Assembly (NCBI GenBank): GCA_003254905.1
Contig: QANU01033273.1
Location: 190,765 to 254,764, forward strand
Origin: Nissolia schottii
Lineage: Eukaryota > Streptophyta > Magnoliopsida > Fabales > Fabaceae
Reading direction: 5' to 3'
Length of the DNA stretch: 64,000 nucleotides
Below, piece after piece: positions 47,493-60,000 of this stretch. Within the stretch, counting starts at the first letter, position 1; the number at the start of each line of letters is the position of its first letter. The notes beneath the pieces are model-generated. The model saw nothing but the letters and a program-made list of their open reading frames with translations. It did no database searches and was not told where the DNA came from. The position numbers and the translations under genes were made by a program.

Positions 47493-49498
47493 AAACAAAT
47501 TGTGATGACAAAAGAAAATGCCAATTATGGGTTACAACTTTTAATTTGGGTCCAAACATGAAATGTGAGCAAGATTACTCAGACTAGCGCATGCAAGCCG
47601 TTCTGCTGTCATTCAAAGAAATAGCTGCTGTGTTGGATACTTGCAAGTAGTTCATGCTGTTGCTATTCAAAATGAATATTTAGAATCTGAATATGACAGC
47701 TCCGATGCTTATCGTTCAACTTGGTGTAGATAGTTGCGAAGGGAATCCCAAGGCATAAACTTTAGCACGCATCACAGATTCCACTCATTTAGGAATGAGA
47801 AAGATTGATGGTACCGAACTTTTGAGAGCTTCAAGATCAAGGAATAACAAAATGCCTATGGTATATATAGGTGAGTGGTCATGCTCCCTCCTTTTTTTTG
47901 TACTAAAATAAACGAATTTCACAATCTTTCAAAGGAAGTATCCATTCCTATCAACGATTACGCAAATAGCATTATTCAGTGCACTTTAAGGATAGGCCTA
48001 AAGGAAGCATTCATTTTGATCACCTAAACGTATCTTTTATGTACAAGCCCAAAGTTATTTATATTCCAAATTACACCAACTGAAAATGCTATTTACTCTT
48101 TCTGTACTGAGTAATGTAAACACTAACAGGCAGGACTATATTTACATCCGATACAACCCAAGTAACATGCTACGCTGCACAACTATTCACACTAGACTAC
48201 ATAGGTGGTTGGGATTTCTCGTGTACCAGTGAATTTCCATGTCCCTCAGTTGAGGGGAGCAACATAGATAGATATTTACAATGTGTACTACTCTATACAT
48301 TTACAGTCTGACCTGAGAGATGTTTCAGGTGCTGAGAATATACAGAGGTCTTAAGAATAAGATTTGATCAGCTTAAAATTCTGAAAAGATCGAGCTTTGA
48401 AGGAAACCCCTAATGCTTTTAATATTATGTTTTCATACTTTAGCCTTCTGCAGTGAAAGAAAGGAATTTACCATCCATGAACCACACCCCGTCAGAGGAG
48501 ATAAAAGCCTTGGTTATTACAAGGCTCATATCTGAAAGAACTTGGACAACATCAAGAAGAATCCCATGTTTGTTGACACTGTCAACCTACAAAGGTGTTT
48601 CAACAGTCACTGGACGGTAAAGTAAACTACCATAAAGTATTCTACAGCTTCCACTCCAACATTAAAAATGATCATTTTATGAAGTCAATTTTTGTGAGAA
48701 ATCTAAACAGAGGAAAACACAAGCTTCACCTGAATAACAGTGGCGTTCTCACAGGCATTGTTGTCCATCACAACCCTGCATGAGCAAGAAGCCAGTTAGA
48801 CAAAACAACCTCACTCTTTCTTACTCAAAATTACACGAATTCATACATGGAGAGAATAGTCCTCAGAGAAAAATTACATGTAAATATTCTCCGAGACACA
48901 AGCAATAAACCCTAAGATGAGAGGGGAAATAATGAGGAAATTACGAGACACAAGTAAGCCATATTATGAGAGGAAATTTTGACAGGTCCATGAAAAATTT
49001 GACCAAGAATTTTTTCTTTTTATAAAACAGAAACCAAAAAAAAAAACAACCCGCTATGGAAACATAATATGGCTTACTAAACTGAAGAAAGTAGACATTA
49101 CCAAAAAAACTGAAGAAAGTAGTACCAAAAAAACTGAAGACAGCAAAAATAAAGGGAGAATCTCCACAAACAGGGGAAATTGGAGACACTGAACTAGAAA
49201 AAGAGGTTTAGTTTTATACCTTTACTTTATTATAACTTCCAAAAATGAAATAGGAAAAAAAAAAAAAAACTTGTGATGCCAAAATTAGGAAAGTATTGTG
49301 CTGATCCTTACTCTGAATTCCGGTAAGGATTAAGAAGTAAAACCCCTGTAGTTTAGAAGATGGATACTTTGAAAGCAACGCAAAAAACCTGTCCCCAAAA
49401 TCGCACTGGTAAAGGAGTGAGAGAAAGAAAGGCAAAGAGGAAAAGAGTTACCTGGGCGGGTTCATCCTCCTTATAAGCTTAGCATATTCATCATCCAT
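47493..49498 (-). pseudogene. Inverted, internally deleted ACR gene copy
   Basis: Minus-strand copy of the neighbouring ACR gene. Exon 1 (49452-49498), exon 2 (48730-48775) and exon 3 (48472-48586) keep their exact lengths and GT-AG sites. Intron 3 is then fused, near 48,400, directly to the last about 60 bp of exon 7 and the 3' flank. About 2.46 kb is missing, corresponding to about 42,499-44,962 in the intact gene, with a CTTC microhomology at the junction. Homology begins precisely at the start codon, so promoter and 5' UTR are absent. At most a truncated first-ACT peptide could be made, and I call it a pseudogene. Intron 1 has about 170 bp (around 49,140-49,260) that the intact gene lacks. 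Confidence 0.92.
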
Positions 49499-49736
49499 AG
49501 TAAGACTTATCTTTAGTTTAATAATCTAATTGTAAAAACATTCACTTTAAGGTAAAATTCTCACTCTAGAACATCTTTTTTCAGGTGAATGTATTATGTA
49601 TCAATCATAAAACTTTAAATAATCTGTTGAGTGAAAACCCACTTCAAAAAGCTTGTTAAAATGTACATATGCTTAGCATGGTTGGACGTGTAATCGACCA
49701 AGGGTGCTGAAATCCGATAACCTTCATACACTGAAG

Positions 49737-51837
49737 TCATCTATGGTACACATCCGTTGAAGTACTCTTATCTGGAAAATCAAACACATCTAGTATTTTT
49801 TGTAGAAACTGTATTATTGGCTCTGGGCATGTTGCAGAAGAAAGAGAAGCTAGAAGTCCAGCACTTATTTCTGGCAACATTGAAGGTGACTTTTCCTGAA
49901 CCAACTTCAAGTGCTCAATGGCAATCGGAACCTCTTTTACCTCAGCCAAACATTTCAGCAAAATCACATGGGATTCTGTGTGTCCTATATCATGATTGAG
50001 ACTGCAAAGTAACTTGGAAGCATCCATAAGATGTCCTGCATGGAAAAATTACATGAAATTTTGTTAAATAGTTACATGAGGCGCAAAGCTAACAAGTTAC
50101 AAGCCAAGCATTTGATAATGTACAAAACATTGTAACATGAAACATGTTAAGTCACAGACATTTGTGCAAGTGGACATTACCTTTCTTGCAGAGTGATGAT
50201 ATAAAGGAGCCCAATATATCTCTGGCAAGGATAATGCCATGTTTAACAGACTTGTTATAGAGCTCAAAAGCAGCTTCAAGCTTGTCTTCCTGGCAAAGCC
50301 CTTCTAGAACAGAAGTGTAACTTGTGACATCTGGTTCCAACCCTTTTTCCAACATCTGGTGGAAGAGCTTATAAGCCTCTTCAGTTTTTCCAACTTCAGA
50401 GAACTTCTTTATTAGAATGTTGTACGTTTTCAAGTTCCCACAGCAGCCAGACGAGAACATCTCATCCCAAAGCTTCCTCGCAGGGCGTAGCAGATCCTCC
50501 TTACAACATGCTTCCATCACATAATTATAAGACATCACATCGGGGCTGATCCCTTTCTTCTTCATCTCTTGGAGAACAGCATAGCCCTCTTTCACCCTCC
50601 CAGCATTGCACAAGAACGACACCATCACATTGTAACCGTCCACATCAGTGAAGTAGTTTTGAGAATCCAAAACATGGAACACCTCCAACAACTCATCAAC
50701 CTTGCCATGCCTACATAGGTTCCTACTCAAATTGCTCACAGTCACAACATTTGGGAACCTTTCTTTCCCAACCATGAAATTGAAGAACACAATTGCAGCA
50801 CCAGGATCAACGGTTGAAACCGATCCAATCAACACATTGAGAACATCATCCTCAATGGAAAAATTACCGCCAACTATGATCTCCCCGAGTTCTTTCGCCT
50901 CGTTAATTTTCCCCTCCGAAACCAATTCAAGCATCAAATCTCTGTAATCGGCGGCTCTTGGCGCCACCCCTAACTTCCTCTTCATCTTCAAAACCTTCAC
51001 CTCCTCAGCCACATCTTGCAATGATCGGAACGCCGCTGCAACAACCCAGTAAGCCATGAAGTCAGGCTTCCAACCCCTACTCCTCAGCTCACCCAGCATC
51101 CACAAGGCCTCCGACACCCTGCCAGCACGGCACAACCCACGAACAATCAAAACCGCCGCAACAGACCCGTTAATCCCCGAACCGCAATCCCCAACCTCAT
51201 CCAACACCCTCAACACTCTCACCAAACAGCCCTCCCCACAAAGCCTCCACAAAAACACCCCAAAACCAAGCGTAGTCAAAGGGACACCCCTAACAGTCAT
51301 TTCACCAAACACCTTGTGCGCACCCTCCAAGTAACCGCTAGAAGCAAGCGCGGCTAACAGTTTGTTACATGTGGAGCCACCCAATTCGTGGCTAAGAGAA
51401 GGGAATTCGCTGAAGACAGAGAAAGCCTTATGGGCCTTATTCGTTGCGACGAGGGAAGCGATAGCGGAGCTAAGAATGGAAGCGTGGATGGGGAAGTTGA
51501 GGGCTTTGGCTTGTTTGAGGAGGGAAATGACGGCATTTTGGTGGTGGTGGGAATGGGAGAGGGAGAGGGAGGAAAGAAGGGAGTGGAAGGTGGAGGGGGT
51601 GTGAGCAAAGTTGGGTTGGTTGGAGGCCCAATTGAAGAAGCCCAATGCGAGGGAGTGGTGGCGGAGGAGGAAAGGGTCGATGACGGCGGCCATGAGTGGC
51701 GGGGTCAGGTGGCGGCGACAACCAAGGGCATGAAGGGTGTGCTCAAGTGAAGGGCTCCATGAGCGGGTTGGGGATGAGGCTGAGATCAGAGCCTTGCTTA
51801 TTCGAATGGCCAAATCTCCCACTTCACGCTTCATCAA
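49737..51837 (-). CDS. Pentatricopeptide-repeat protein (At5g14080 type)
   Basis: Two exons on the minus strand, 50181-51837 and 49737-50035. The GT-AG intron splits AAA-G/GA, giving KGHLMDASK across the junction and 651 aa in all. The N-terminus has the SLEHTLHALGCRRHLTPPL and HHSLALGFFNWAS segments of this orthologous group. About a dozen P-type PPR motifs follow, with recognisable cores VDGYNVMVSFLCNAGRVKEG, MSYNYVMEACCKEDLLRPA, KTYNILIKKFSEVGKTEEA and TSYTSVLEGLCQEDKLEAA. The C-terminus, HVILLKCLAEVKEVPIAIEH, matches the family's non-PPR tail. PPR proteins bind organellar RNA, and this member probably acts in mitochondria or plastids, but I cannot call a transit peptide firmly. The start codon chosen is the first ATG of the frame (an ATG-ATG pair). 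Confidence 0.94.
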
Positions 51838-52584
51838 TATTCAACTGTTTTTGTTTTCTTTCTAACGTTCAATCTTTTCCATCCCCAGATTCTTTCTAAT
51901 GTGTGGTCACTGGTCACTGCATCAATAACTCGAAAACCTTTTTTTTTTTCAAAAAAAAAAAACAATGATAATAATAGTTCATACTTGGAGTTAACTTTTT
52001 AAAACTATCATAATTGAGAAAAACTAACAAGTGCGGCACTCGTTTAGGAGATAAAAATTAAATGTTCCAAGATTTTCCATGTTTTCAATGCATTAAAGAC
52101 CCGTGATGTATGACTGCTATGCTGTCAATTTGGATCACGTCAACGTCAAACAAACCAAGACACAGAGCAACACCAAATTTGGGAACACACTTATTTGTGT
52201 AAGAAAACAACAGATTCAAAAGTCGATCTTAACGAAAATAGAGAAAAGTCTCAGCATTTTTGTACCAAACTTACAAGTCAAGTAGAATGAGTGAGATGGA
52301 GAAAACAGGTATGGAGTTCGGGTGAGAATGAGAGAAATGGGTTATTGTGAGATCGGAGGATAAAAAAAGGGTAGGAGGAGACAGAGTTGGGGACAAGGAC
52401 GAATTGAAAAAAAAAAAAGTATAGGATATGTTTGCAAAATTTAAAAAATTGCCTTAATTCCCATAATATTTAGCCTATATTTTTAGGTACCATGATATGT
52501 CAACAAACTTGTGGATACCACGGTAGACGGCACCATGTTTTTGTAAGTTGTAGTCGAAGTGTAGAGCAAAATTGAGACTCTTCT
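51838..52584. other. Intergenic: PPR promoter side
   Basis: Upstream region of the minus-strand PPR gene. It has A/T runs at 51,940-51,960 and 52,405-52,420, and no gene or element that I can name. Confidence 0.5.
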
Positions 52585-53165
52585 TTAAGTTCAGTGTCTT
52601 CATTTTACCCACAGTTTGTGCAAGTCCTCTCTGGTTCCTATTTTCTATAGTTTAGAAAGTCATGTGTTTTCTGGAGCGGTTTTTCTCTTTTTTTTAAAAA
52701 GTAGTTCTTGGTCAATTTTTTCATGGACCTTTCACAATTTCCGCTCATTTGATTAATAGTATGTCACGAGAGAGAGAGATTTGTTGGGGGAGACGGGTTT
52801 TGTCCAAATGACTTCTTGTTCGTGCAGATTAACAACGTGGGGTTGTTATGTCTAACTGATTCTTGCTCGTGCAGACTAACAACTATGCCTGCGAAAACGC
52901 ATTGTTTTAAAGCTTCTTGTTTCCTCACAAAAATTTAGTAAAGTTTTTTGGTTTTTTCGCCTAGTGTTTATACAGTGTAGAAATCCCTTTTCGTATTTCA
53001 CTTTCTCTCGAAAACTTCGTTACCTGGTCAATTTTTTCTTTAAAAAAATAAATTTTCAATAATCCACTTTTTCACTATCTAAGTACTTTTGTAGGCTGAC
53101 TCTGTCAACAAACTTGGTATTCTTGTGTGTTGTTAAGTTCTTTCAGATTTGAACTTCAATGTGTT
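52585..53165 (+). pseudogene. Decayed third ACR fragment (intron 1 to exon 3)
   Basis: Collinear with the ACR gene but much more diverged. An intron 1 match (CTTGGTCAATTTTTTCATGG) lies near 52,705 and an exon 2 relic (ACAACTATGCCTGCGAAAAC) near 52,870. An exon 3 relic (GCTGACTCTGTCAACAAACT) starts near 53,095 and continues to TTTCAGATTTGAACTTCA. The block around the exon 2 splice site (CTTGCTCGTGCAG) is locally duplicated. Frames are lost and exons 1 and 4-7 are absent. It shares with the inverted copy an intron 1 segment (AGTTCAGTGTCTTCA..., about 52,599) that the intact gene lacks. Confidence 0.8.
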
Positions 53166-54037
53166 AGGATAAAGTCGGCAAACCTAAAAACTAGAGGAAA
53201 TAGCATAATCACCTGCCTTCACTTTGCTATTTTCTTCCTTTGGTCCCGACCCCTCCATTATACTAAAAATAAAGTTGCGATATATTTGATTCAGTATAAA
53301 AAAATATCAAAATCATCATAACAAAATATACATGAACATTCAATTAATAAACTCGAATAAGTACAACAATTTTACGATCTAGTGAAAAAAAATTGAATAC
53401 AATACAATCCATTACACCCAATGACACTGTATTTATGAATAAGAATCAGATTTATTATTCATTTAAAATTTTAAAGTATAGCTTTATTAATCATTCTACA
53501 CGATTTAAATCTAGTCATGTATTGTTAAAAACCAAAACATTAATAAATGAAATTAAATTAAAATTGAATCTGACTACGCTGGGTAATAAATTCCAGAATC
53601 ATAAAATTGAAAAAATACTACCATTATGCTGAAATTGCGCTTCAAATCCTAACAAAGGAGCTCTGACAAATGGCATAAGACCATCATCGTCATTTTACAT
53701 TCCACTCAGCCTGAAAAAACTATCCTCAAAATGGGTGACAATATTTTAATTCTCATTGATTCTATTCTGTCCCGCAAAAATCGTTGAGCCATCCGTCATG
53801 ACAACACACAGCTTCCTCGTATATACACTCATGAGTGACTGTACACACTAGTCAATGCCAAAAGGGCTTTCAAATACAAATCTATTACACCTATTGTAAA
53901 AAGCAGAATGAAGATTATAGCTATGCACTATCGGACTGTACACCATTCACCCCTACCCGAAAATTTAAAAAAATATATATATATTAAAAGAAAAGCAATG
54001 CAAAAAATTTTACAACTAATCTACAAGAAATAAAGTA
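53166..54037. other. Intergenic DNA 3' of the GYF gene
   Basis: AT-rich, probably containing the 3' UTR of the GYF gene near its right edge. A 79-codon frame at 53,393-53,632 shows no motif and is not called. Confidence 0.5.
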
Positions 54038-57000
54038 TTAATCTTCAGGGCGTTGAATCTCACCCATCATGATCCGGTTACTGGAGACCTTGAAACCAAG
54101 AAGAGAAGGATCTATCTGTTTTCCTTTCTTCCCCTTCTTCTTGCCACTTCGCCCTGCTTGTCCACCATCAGATGACTCAGTAGTACCACCTCCACCAGTG
54201 GCCGCATGTGCATCCACCTCAGGAAGAACAGGCTTTTTAAGCATGTCTATAAACGATGTCTCTGATACAGAGCCTTCACTGAAGGAGGAAGAAGTTCTAA
54301 ATCGGACATCTTTTTTGCCAGAAGTCTGAGCATCAGTCGTGCTACTCATTGAAGAATTTCCAGAAGGTTCTCGCCGACCTAACCATAGATGCCATATTTC
54401 ACTGACTTCTGAGATATTAAAAGAAAAAGGAAAAGTAGGCAGTTGAAAATACCATACCTTCACCAGATGCAACATGTATTAAACTGTTTTGGTTGGCAGA
54501 TATAGATGGTTGGTCTGAATGAACATCAGGGGAGGATAAAACCCGAGATACAGGAGGACGCTTGTGGAAAGCATTATCAAACTGTTTTGTTGAAGTAGGC
54601 ATCCTGTCAATAAAAGTCAACCAAACTTCTATAAGAGTAGAATCAATTTACTTATTCATCCAATGATGCACATGCTATACAAACATACGAACAATGGATA
54701 TATCCAAACTGCCATCTTTAAACAATTTCTCAGCATGTAAAAAATCGTCCAATCAAATTATTTACAGACCAGTCTCTACAAGTACAAGCGGTTCCTCTGG
54801 TACTATCAATGCAAATGCAATCGCAGACATTCTTTTTCCCTTGATGGAGATTTGTCAGTTACAGGTGTTCAGTGACAGGTATATATATATCAGCCTTAAA
54901 TATAAATTGTCAATGAAGTTCTTCATAGATGCATCCATAAAGTGTAAAATGATTATATGCAAACTGCATCTCCAAATGAACTCAACATGAAAAATTACCC
55001 CCAATTTTAAGCTCATGCCAATCACACCCTTAAAAAGTGCAGAAGGTTCACAAAATAGAACAGGCTGCACCAAACAAGGCACCTAGACTATCCAAAATAC
55101 ATCCCTATACAAAAGATATTGCTAGCAACATGAATGGTAGATAAAGAAATAAAGTAACAGCATAGAATTTTGAAATCAACACAAGTCTTATGCAATTCTT
55201 AGCAGGGTAGTCAATCCCATGGGATCCTGGCATCCCATACCGTCCCAAACCCTCTCTTAGGTGGATAAGCTGTTTTGTCTCAGATTTTCATCCCACTAAA
55301 TCTCAGCTGGGACCCCAATAAATCCCAGCAAATATCGGTTGGGATCTCACCTATATCAGCTGGGATGGTGATTTTTGCAGAATATTTATTTTACCCTCCT
55401 TTTTGTTTTTTATTTAGTATAGGGGCATATGGGTCTTTTCTCATGTATTGATTTATTAGGGTTTTCTAACCTTTCAATATTTCATACATAGCCTTTTGCC
55501 TTTTCACTCCACTGTCCCTGCCTTTTGCCTTGTCATTTTGTTTAGATTATTAAACTGCTGTTGATTGCGCATGTTTCTTGAGTATGGAACTTGGGACTAT
55601 GAATTATTGGATTATTTTATGACTATTGATTAGTAATGATGAATGAATAAATGAAACAATTAGTTTAATTTTGGATTTTTCTTTAAACATTTATATGTAT
55701 TTTGTATACAATCATTACATTTCAAATAATTTTGTACATTGCCATCCTGGCTATCCCATCCCGCTATCCCATGGGATCCTCTGTTTGCAGCTCGACTGCA
55801 ACAGGCCAAGAACTGGCATTGACTACCTTGATTCTTAGCAATCAGCCAATAGATAGACCATAACATTTACTAAAATGATCAAAATAAACAAATCTTAGAA
55901 CCAAATAATATTACCTGTCACTAGAAACTTCATCTACACGTGAGTTATTCAAACCCATCTCACGACCAAATGAGCCCCCATCACCACCTGCATAGTATCA
56001 TTTATTATATTCAACCATCATATACAAAGCCCAACATGACATCCGGGAAAAAACTAGTTATGTATTAAATTACCTGCACTGCTTAGTGAGCTGTGTCTAC
56101 TGTGGGCCATTGCAGGCAGTTCCATGGAATTCATGGTGCTTTCAACTTGTTCTGACAAGTCTAACATCCCAGTAATGGACTTGCTCATTGCACATAGAAA
56201 TTCATGCCTCTGCCCTTTATTTGTCTCCAACTCAAGTAAATCTTTTTCCATAGCCGATTTGCCCATCATGAGAGGAATTCTATAATTAGGATGTAAGGTA
56301 TCCTTATTAGCAGATAGCAGTGATTGCTCTTCCAGTAATGATCCAGATCTAGACCGAAGAGGTATTCTCTCTGGATTCCCTATATTGTTGTATTGCTCAG
56401 TAATGTGCATGTTGGTTAAATGATCATGCATTAGGGCACTGGAATTAGCACTTTGAGCCCTTTCTAAAAATGGATCATTCAGATGGACTTGCTGATCTGG
56501 AGGAATCTCAAAAGGATGGGTTAATGAACTAGCCTCAGACACTTGCCAAGATTTGTCATGACTTCTTGATGAAAGAGGATGCCACTGATCAACACTTGAA
56601 GGCTGTGCAGAATGAAGACCCAGTTTTTGATGAAGTAGGTCAACAAAACCTCGTGCAGAACTCTCTTCATGAGCACCCACCGATGCAGACATGTTTAGAT
56701 CTGACGATACAACAGTATCCCCTAACTCCCTTCTCAGCCTCACAGCTTCAAGATGTTGCAGTTGCACTCGTGGGTCAATCCAGCTATTGTCCACATGCCC
56801 ATTGTTCCCAGAGAGGGATCTCTTAAATACATCAGGGTGATGACCAAAAATATCATCAGATGACGGTGGGTGATGAGAGGATAAAGAACCAAGTTGATCA
56901 GCTGGATGCACAAAACGACGACGTTCTTGTAACTCCCTTCCATGGACAGAAATAGGAGCAGACCTCTCAAACATCATGGAATTAGGTTCATAGAACCCTC

Positions 57001-60000
57001 TCTGGTTCTGCTCAGGGAGATTCCTTCCCAGATAGTTTAATTGCTCCTCTTGGGGCAAAAGCCTCTGCGGTTGATTGTGGATATCTGAAACATTAAATCC
57101 TGCCGAATGACCCAGTTGATGAGCTGCTGGATTTCTTACCAACTGTCCAGTTTCATTAATAGACCAAGACCTACCAAAATGCCTTTCCCCATCCAACCCT
57201 AGCTGCTGTCTAAGAGCCATTGACATCTGCTGTGCCTGTAGCTGATCTTGCTGAAAATGGAGTTGTTGTTCAGAAGGCAAGATATTCCCATGCCTTGCTT
57301 GCAACAAGAGCTCAGATAAATCAGCTTGCCTTCCATGGACAGCATTGAGGCCCATATTTGCTTGAATAATCTGCTCAACTGATGGATCAAGGTGCCTATG
57401 AGAATGTGAATTCTGCTGCAAGTCATTCAGATATCTCCTCAATTGTATCTGATCAATCAGGTTGTCCCTAGAAAGATCATGTTTTGACTGCCCAAAATTG
57501 GGATCAGGGATCTGCTGATGCAAAAGCTGTTCAAGAAGCAATTGTTGAACTTGAGCCTGTTGCTGGGGCTGTAGCTTCATTTGTTGTTGAAGCAGCTGTT
57601 GTTGATGCATATCTTGTTGTTGCTGAAGCTCAAGCTGACGTTGCTGAATCTGAATTTCCAAAAGACGTTCAAAATCTGATCCTGAATTCTGGATCATCTG
57701 CTGGACATTGGAGTTCTTGCTTTGAGAATGAGATAAACCTGGAAATCTCTCTAAATCAGACCCTGTGAGATGTGCAGGAAAATGATTGGATATACTAGCC
57801 TGCTTCTGAAACCGTTCCTTTTGAAGCTTCTGCAACATCAGATGCTCGGCCACATCAAAATTATCAAATTTTGGTCCCATGTGAGACAAGAACTGTTCTT
57901 CAAATGAACCTACACGTGCATTAGGATTAAACTGCCTATTTGTCCCATATTCATCAGGCCATGTCTCTCTGAATGGAGGCTGATTAACCATTCCCCCAAG
58001 GGAGCTTTGGTCAGCAAAAGGAGCATCCCTATCAATTAATGGTTCTAGAAAATGACCCTGCTCACCCAGTCTCAAAGAACTATTAGAAGATTGGGCACGC
58101 CTTAAATGAGAACTATCCTGGAGCTCAGACATCAATAAACCAAAGGGGTGCAACTTTTCAGATTCATTATTATGAGCATCACTCCCTGCAACTTCAATGG
58201 CAACAGGTTTTCCAGTAGGATGGGGATATGAAGTAGTGACATCCACAGGCCTCATCAAGGGGTTATCATTGCTGCTTCCAGCCAATTTAGATAATGGATT
58301 GTCTACAAAAAAACATAGATAAATGGAATTAGACATGAATACATACATAACAAACAAGGCCACCCAAAAGTGATACGCAAAATAGTAAATAAATATGACA
58401 AAGGCAGAATCAGAAAACCATAAATTACCCTCTTCTTGTGCAATAATACTATGGAAGAGCTTATCGTCAGAGAATTTGATTTCAGAGTGATAACTTTGAT
58501 TAGGAAGTTGGGACTGAAAACCAACACTTTGGGTAACATCGGGTCGGGATGAAGACCAAGGTTCATCACTAACAGCAGACTCATTATAGTCAAAACTATG
58601 TACATCTACTTTTAGGTTCCTTCCAATGCCATCTGCTGGTTCTGATTGAATCCCCCCCAGGTTACTACCAGAACCCAACCCTGACTTGACTTTCAGATGA
58701 GGCATGATGTCACCAAGTTCTTGAAATGGTGATCCTTCCGGGGCATCTGACAAGCGTACTGGTAGGTCCAACCCAAAAAACCCTTGTTCAAACCACAAAA
58801 TGATATCAATCCCAAGAAAGGGTCCCTGAATTACCCCCTGAGGATCCAGATAACACAGACTCAACTCCTCAGGAGGAGAGGCAATTTCAGATGAATATGA
58901 CTTCTCATTAATTTTCATGTCTTGTTGAATAATGCTAGGAGTTTGCTGCAGAGATGAGAATCCAAACACAGAGCAAGAATCATCAGGTTGTATACTACTG
59001 ATTTCTGAAGCAGCAATTGGATCAACAGTATCCTGATCAGCATGTCCCTTAAAAGCTTCCTGTCCCTGATAGCTATCAAAAGCTTCTGATTCAGCAATTC
59101 TGTTTCTAGGGATGCTTCTTTCTTCCCTGAAGTTGCTGCCAGAGCTCTCGCCTCTCCCATGTACACCAGTTATTGACATATGTTTCTGCTTGCCTTCTTG
59201 AGAAGTTGCAACTTCTGAAAAATGACAGTAATTTGTATGCAACCATCATTCACAAGGAAAATGAAAGCTCTTACTTTTCAACTTGTTAGATCAATAGCAA
59301 ATAAATATATAAAACATGATATTTTTTTTCTCACCATCAACTACAACTCTAAATGAACCAACAATTTTATCAGAATTATTTGGGATGTCAATTCCTGAAA
59401 AAGCCTTTCCACCACTGTCCATTGTAGTTTGTTTTCCTTGACTTAAAGTAATACCAGAACCTGAAATAAGCCAAGGGGGATCATGATCAGGAAAAAAAAT
59501 TAAATATTTCCAAAGGGCTAAAAAATTCTTAGAAAACTTGTAACCTGAAACATCTTCATTTGACCCTCCATCCTTTCCTCTAAATGAGTAGCCAGAGACG
59601 TCACTGCTAGTAATTTTTCCCTTCCATATATCTTTAAGGATAGCCTGAAAGAGATATACAAAACCAAATAAATATAACAAACCTGGGGCCCTTCAAAAAG
59701 CCTTAAGATTGAAACCACAATAAAATGGCACACAACAAAAAAGGTTCTTCATCTTTTATATTCATCATACCTCTTCCTCAGCAGCAGGAGCAACAAATGC
59801 TAGTGGTTCTACAGAATCATGCTGAGATATGGGCGATGTATGCACCATCCAAGAAGGCATGCTCTCAAAAGTTTGATCAACCTTTTGCTTCCGATATATG
59901 TCAAGAAGCTTACCCCTAGGGTAGTAATATGACTCAGCACCAAGGCTAGACTTTCCCAATATGGCTTTATTCTTATCCACAAGTGCAGATCCCACACTAG

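Noticed and set aside
51362-51750. Plus-strand open frames opposite the PPR gene
   Set aside because: Shadows of the minus-strand PPR coding sequence; composition is Glu/Gly-rich because the sense strand is Pro/Ser-rich.
57484-57768. 94-codon plus-strand frame in the GYF gene
   Set aside because: Antisense shadow of the glutamine-rich segment of exon 8.
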